DNA of 62,636 nt. Source: Pseudomonadota bacterium (GTDB lineage Bacteria; Pseudomonadota; Alphaproteobacteria; Micropepsales; Micropepsaceae). A program made the position numbers and the translations under genes. The notes below the pieces were generated by a model. It made no database searches, was not told where the DNA came from, and saw only the letters and a list, made by a program, of their open reading frames with translations. The stretch covers positions 1-62,636 of the forward strand of contig JACQDN010000019.1 of assembly GCA_016201105.1 (NCBI GenBank). Direction: 5' to 3'. Positions 60,840 through 62,636 of this stretch are shown piece by piece; the stretch's first letter is position 1; every line of letters starts with the position of its first letter.

Positions 60840-62135
60840 TTGACGAAGAAGGCGGTCCAAACAGCCCAGACGCGCGAAGTGTCGGGCGCCCCCAAGGTTT
60901 CGCTGGCCGAAATTTCGCTGGCGGACATTCGTGCCGCTGCCGTCACCATACGCGACGCCGTGGAGCGCACGCCGACCCACTATTCGCGCACGTTGTCCAA
61001 GATCGCGGGCGCCGAGATCCATCTCAAGTTCGAGAATTTGCAGTTCACCGCCTCTTTCAAGGAGCGCGGCGCGTTCAACAAGCTCAGCTCGCTTTCGGCT
61101 GACGAGCGCAAGCGCGGTGTGGCTGCCATGAGTGCGGGAAATCACGCACAAGGCGTGGCCTATCATGCGGGCCGCTTGGGAATTCCGGCGATCATCGTGA
61201 TGCCTGAAGGAACGCCGTTCACCAAAGTGAAGCACACCAAGGATTTTGGCGCGCGTGTGGTGCTGGACGGCAAGACATTGAGCGAAGCGTTTATCCACGC
61301 CAGAGCGATTGCCGAGAAGGAAAATCTGACCTTCATCCATCCTTATGACGATCCCAAGGTGATCGCGGGCCAGGGCACGGTCGCGCTCGAGCTTCTCGAA
61401 GACGCGCCTGACGTCGAGGTGCTGGTGGTGCCGATTGGCGGCGGCGGATTGATCTCCGGAATAGCCGTTGCCGCGAAAGCATTGAAGCCGGAGATAGAGA
61501 TCTACGGAGTGGAGACCAAACTCTACCCTTCGATGTACGGCGTGGTGAAAGGCGAGAGCGTCGCTTGTGCGGGGCAGACCATCGCCGAAGGCATCGCCGT
61601 CAAGGAGCCGGGCGCGATCACGCGGCGGATCATCACGCAGCATGTGAAGGACATTCTGCTGGTGCGCGAGGACGAAATCGAAAAGGCGATCGCCACGCTG
61701 CTGGAAATCGAAAAGACGGTGGTGGAAGGCGCGGGTGCCGCAGCCTACGCCGCCGTGGCCGCCAATCCGTCGATTTTCGCGGGCCGCAAGGTCGGCATCG
61801 TGCTCTCCGGCGGAAATATCGACATGCGATTGCTGTCGAATGTGATCTTGCGCGAGATGATGCGCGAGGGCCGCATCATGCAGCTGGTGGTGGAGATCGA
61901 AGATCAACCCGGCTGGCTGGCGCGCATTGCCACCGTCATCGGCGAAGCCGGCGGCAACATCCTCGATGTGTCGCACAACCGCATGATGACGGACATGCCG
62001 GTGAAATCGGCCGATCTTGGCATCACCATCGAAGCGCGCGATGCCGCCCACGGCCTCGAAATCCGCAAGACATTGACTGCCGCCGGCTTCGTCATTCGCT
62101 CGCACGCCCAGAGCGTGCGCGCCATGCACAGCTAG
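60840..62135 (+). CDS. ilvA: threonine ammonia-lyase
   Basis: 431 residues. A PLP enzyme that deaminates threonine to 2-oxobutanoate, the first step to isoleucine. The PLP lysine is K74 in the motif TASFKERGAFN; the phosphate-binding glycine loop is PIGGGGLISG; SAGNHAQGVA is also typical. A single C-terminal ACT domain (about 345-425, QPGWLARIATVIGEAGGNIL) suggests the short, ACT-regulated form. TTG 60840 is used as start; GTG 60879 is an alternative. Confidence 0.93.
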   Translation: MTKKAVQTAQTREVSGAPKVSLAEISLADIRAAAVTIRDAVERTPTHYSRTLSKIAGAEIHLKFENLQFTASFKERGAFNKLSSLSADERKRGVAAMSAGNHAQGVAYHAGRLGIPAIIVMPEGTPFTKVKHTKDFGARVVLDGKTLSEAFIHARAIAEKENLTFIHPYDDPKVIAGQGTVALELLEDAPDVEVLVVPIGGGGLISGIAVAAKALKPEIEIYGVETKLYPSMYGVVKGESVACAGQTIAEGIAVKEPGAITRRIITQHVKDILLVREDEIEKAIATLLEIEKTVVEGAGAAAYAAVAANPSIFAGRKVGIVLSGGNIDMRLLSNVILREMMREGRIMQLVVEIEDQPGWLARIATVIGEAGGNILDVSHNRMMTDMPVKSADLGITIEARDAAHGLEIRKTLTAAGFVIRSHAQSVRAMHS

Positions 62136-62209
62136 CGCGTGACTGCGTGAACTTGCACTCCCTCGCCGGTCGCAAATAGCGGCTGCCTCGATGGTGGCGC
62201 ACTGAGGAA

Positions 62210-62636
62210 TCAGCCAACCGCCCACAAACGTTGCAGTTCCTCCGCGACAATATCGGGGAACTCTTCCGTGAAAAACAGCTTTGCGCCTTCAATGTAGCGA
62301 ATTCCGCGGGACTGAGGCAGAGCATGGTGGAGCCATTCGGCCCATTCTTTGGTGAACAGCGGATCGCCGGTACCCCACAGAATGCGCGCGGGAATCGACG
62401 AACTCCTGAGTTTTTGCTCGACTGCCGGCAGCGGGTTAGGTTGAAATGCCACGCCATATGTTTGGCATTGCTGGCGTTTGACCGGTGATGACACAAGTGG
62501 CCGAAGATAAACTTCGACCAGCTCGGGAGTCACAAACATCGGATTCGTGTAGACCACGCCCAGGCCTTCCTGTGTCTGGGCTATCCTGGGGTCCTCAATT
62601 TGCTTTTCGAGACGCTTGATCAGCAACCCCTGCCGC
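62210..62636 (-). CDS. alpha/beta hydrolase, 5' part beyond window edge
   Basis: C-terminal ~142 residues of an alpha/beta hydrolase, open at the right edge. Recognisable is the lid-to-core segment (VYTNPMFVTPELVEVYLRPL) and the acid-residue strand IPARILWGTGDPLFTKEWAE, where D in GTGDPLF is the likely catalytic acid. The position of the usual histidine is taken by IEGAKLFFTEEFP, with no His, so the catalytic triad may be incomplete or displaced. The nucleophile lies outside the window. Confidence 0.75.
   Translation of the reverse strand, partial: RQGLLIKRLEKQIEDPRIAQTQEGLGVVYTNPMFVTPELVEVYLRPLVSSPVKRQQCQTYGVAFQPNPLPAVEQKLRSSSIPARILWGTGDPLFTKEWAEWLHHALPQSRGIRYIEGAKLFFTEEFPDIVAEELQRLWAVG

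Noticed and set aside
1..62636. Prophage, integrative element, insertion sequence or CRISPR array
   Set aside because: No integrase, transposase, cas gene, regularly spaced repeat or tRNA-flanked direct repeat was found. The tRNA-Met 3' end (60795-60808) is not repeated elsewhere in the window.

Overview
The window is a 62.6-kb, GC-rich, fully chromosomal segment of an alphaproteobacterium. The evidence is the CtrA/SciP/RcdA/TrcR cell-cycle proteins, a Caulobacter-style flagellar cluster (fliF-fliG-fliH-fliN-flbD-flhA), a COQ9 gene, an aa3-oxidase subunit IV next to a split pntA, and DUF465/DUF1192 small proteins. I cannot name the genus. I see no integrase, transposase, phage genes or CRISPR array, so this reads as core genome sprinkled with short palindromic repeats.

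Layout. 1-2.0 kb: truncated sigma-54 response regulator and a DUF2332 protein. 2.0-8.8 kb: alpha/beta hydrolase, a 51-aa oxidase subunit, the pntAA-pntAB-pntB transhydrogenase, a DUF433/DUF5615 toxin-antitoxin-like pair, a GNAT and a cation-diffusion-facilitator exporter. 8.8-18.4 kb: a Rieske protein divergent from a cysteine-rich HTH regulator, then nudK-like, rpsU, def, COQ9, purEK, a GGDEF protein behind a perfect CtrA box, and ubiX between two DUF465 genes. 18.4-33.8 kb: transporters, a low-GC ankyrin lipoprotein, an acyl-CoA synthetase with a histone-like tail, trcR, ppa, rcdA, rpmE, an ABC exporter and a paraoxonase-like protein. 33.9-36.6 kb: ctrA divergent from fliI-fliJ. 36.6-42 kb: a small repressor-like operon with a perfect 24-bp operator, a frame-shifted DUF2207 gene and lemA. 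42.1-59 kb: the flagellar cluster (flhG, flhF, flhA, flbD, fliN, fliH, fliG, fliF; sciP; flgE, flgD, fliK; divergent flgK, flgL). 59-62.6 kb: mnmA, a VOC protein with a lysine-rich tail, tRNA-Met, threonine ammonia-lyase and the end of another hydrolase.

How it fits together. CtrA (activator), SciP (CtrA inhibitor), RcdA (adaptor for CtrA proteolysis), TrcR and FlbD are all encoded here. The flagellar promoters carry the matching sites: CtrA-like and FlbD-like boxes ahead of fliF, and divergent sigma-54 promoters around a FlbD-like site between fliK and flgK. By analogy with Caulobacter this suggests a CtrA-to-FlbD/sigma-54 cascade. The site assignments are my reading of the sequence and are untested.

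Most unusual items: a palindromic repeat inserted in frame between the two metal-ligand motifs of the Rieske protein, with a second copy between genes; a three-gene operon led by a ribbon-helix-helix protein with a 24-bp perfect operator over its start codon; histone-H1-like lysine-rich tails on two otherwise ordinary enzymes; and a single-base frameshift in a DUF2207 membrane protein.
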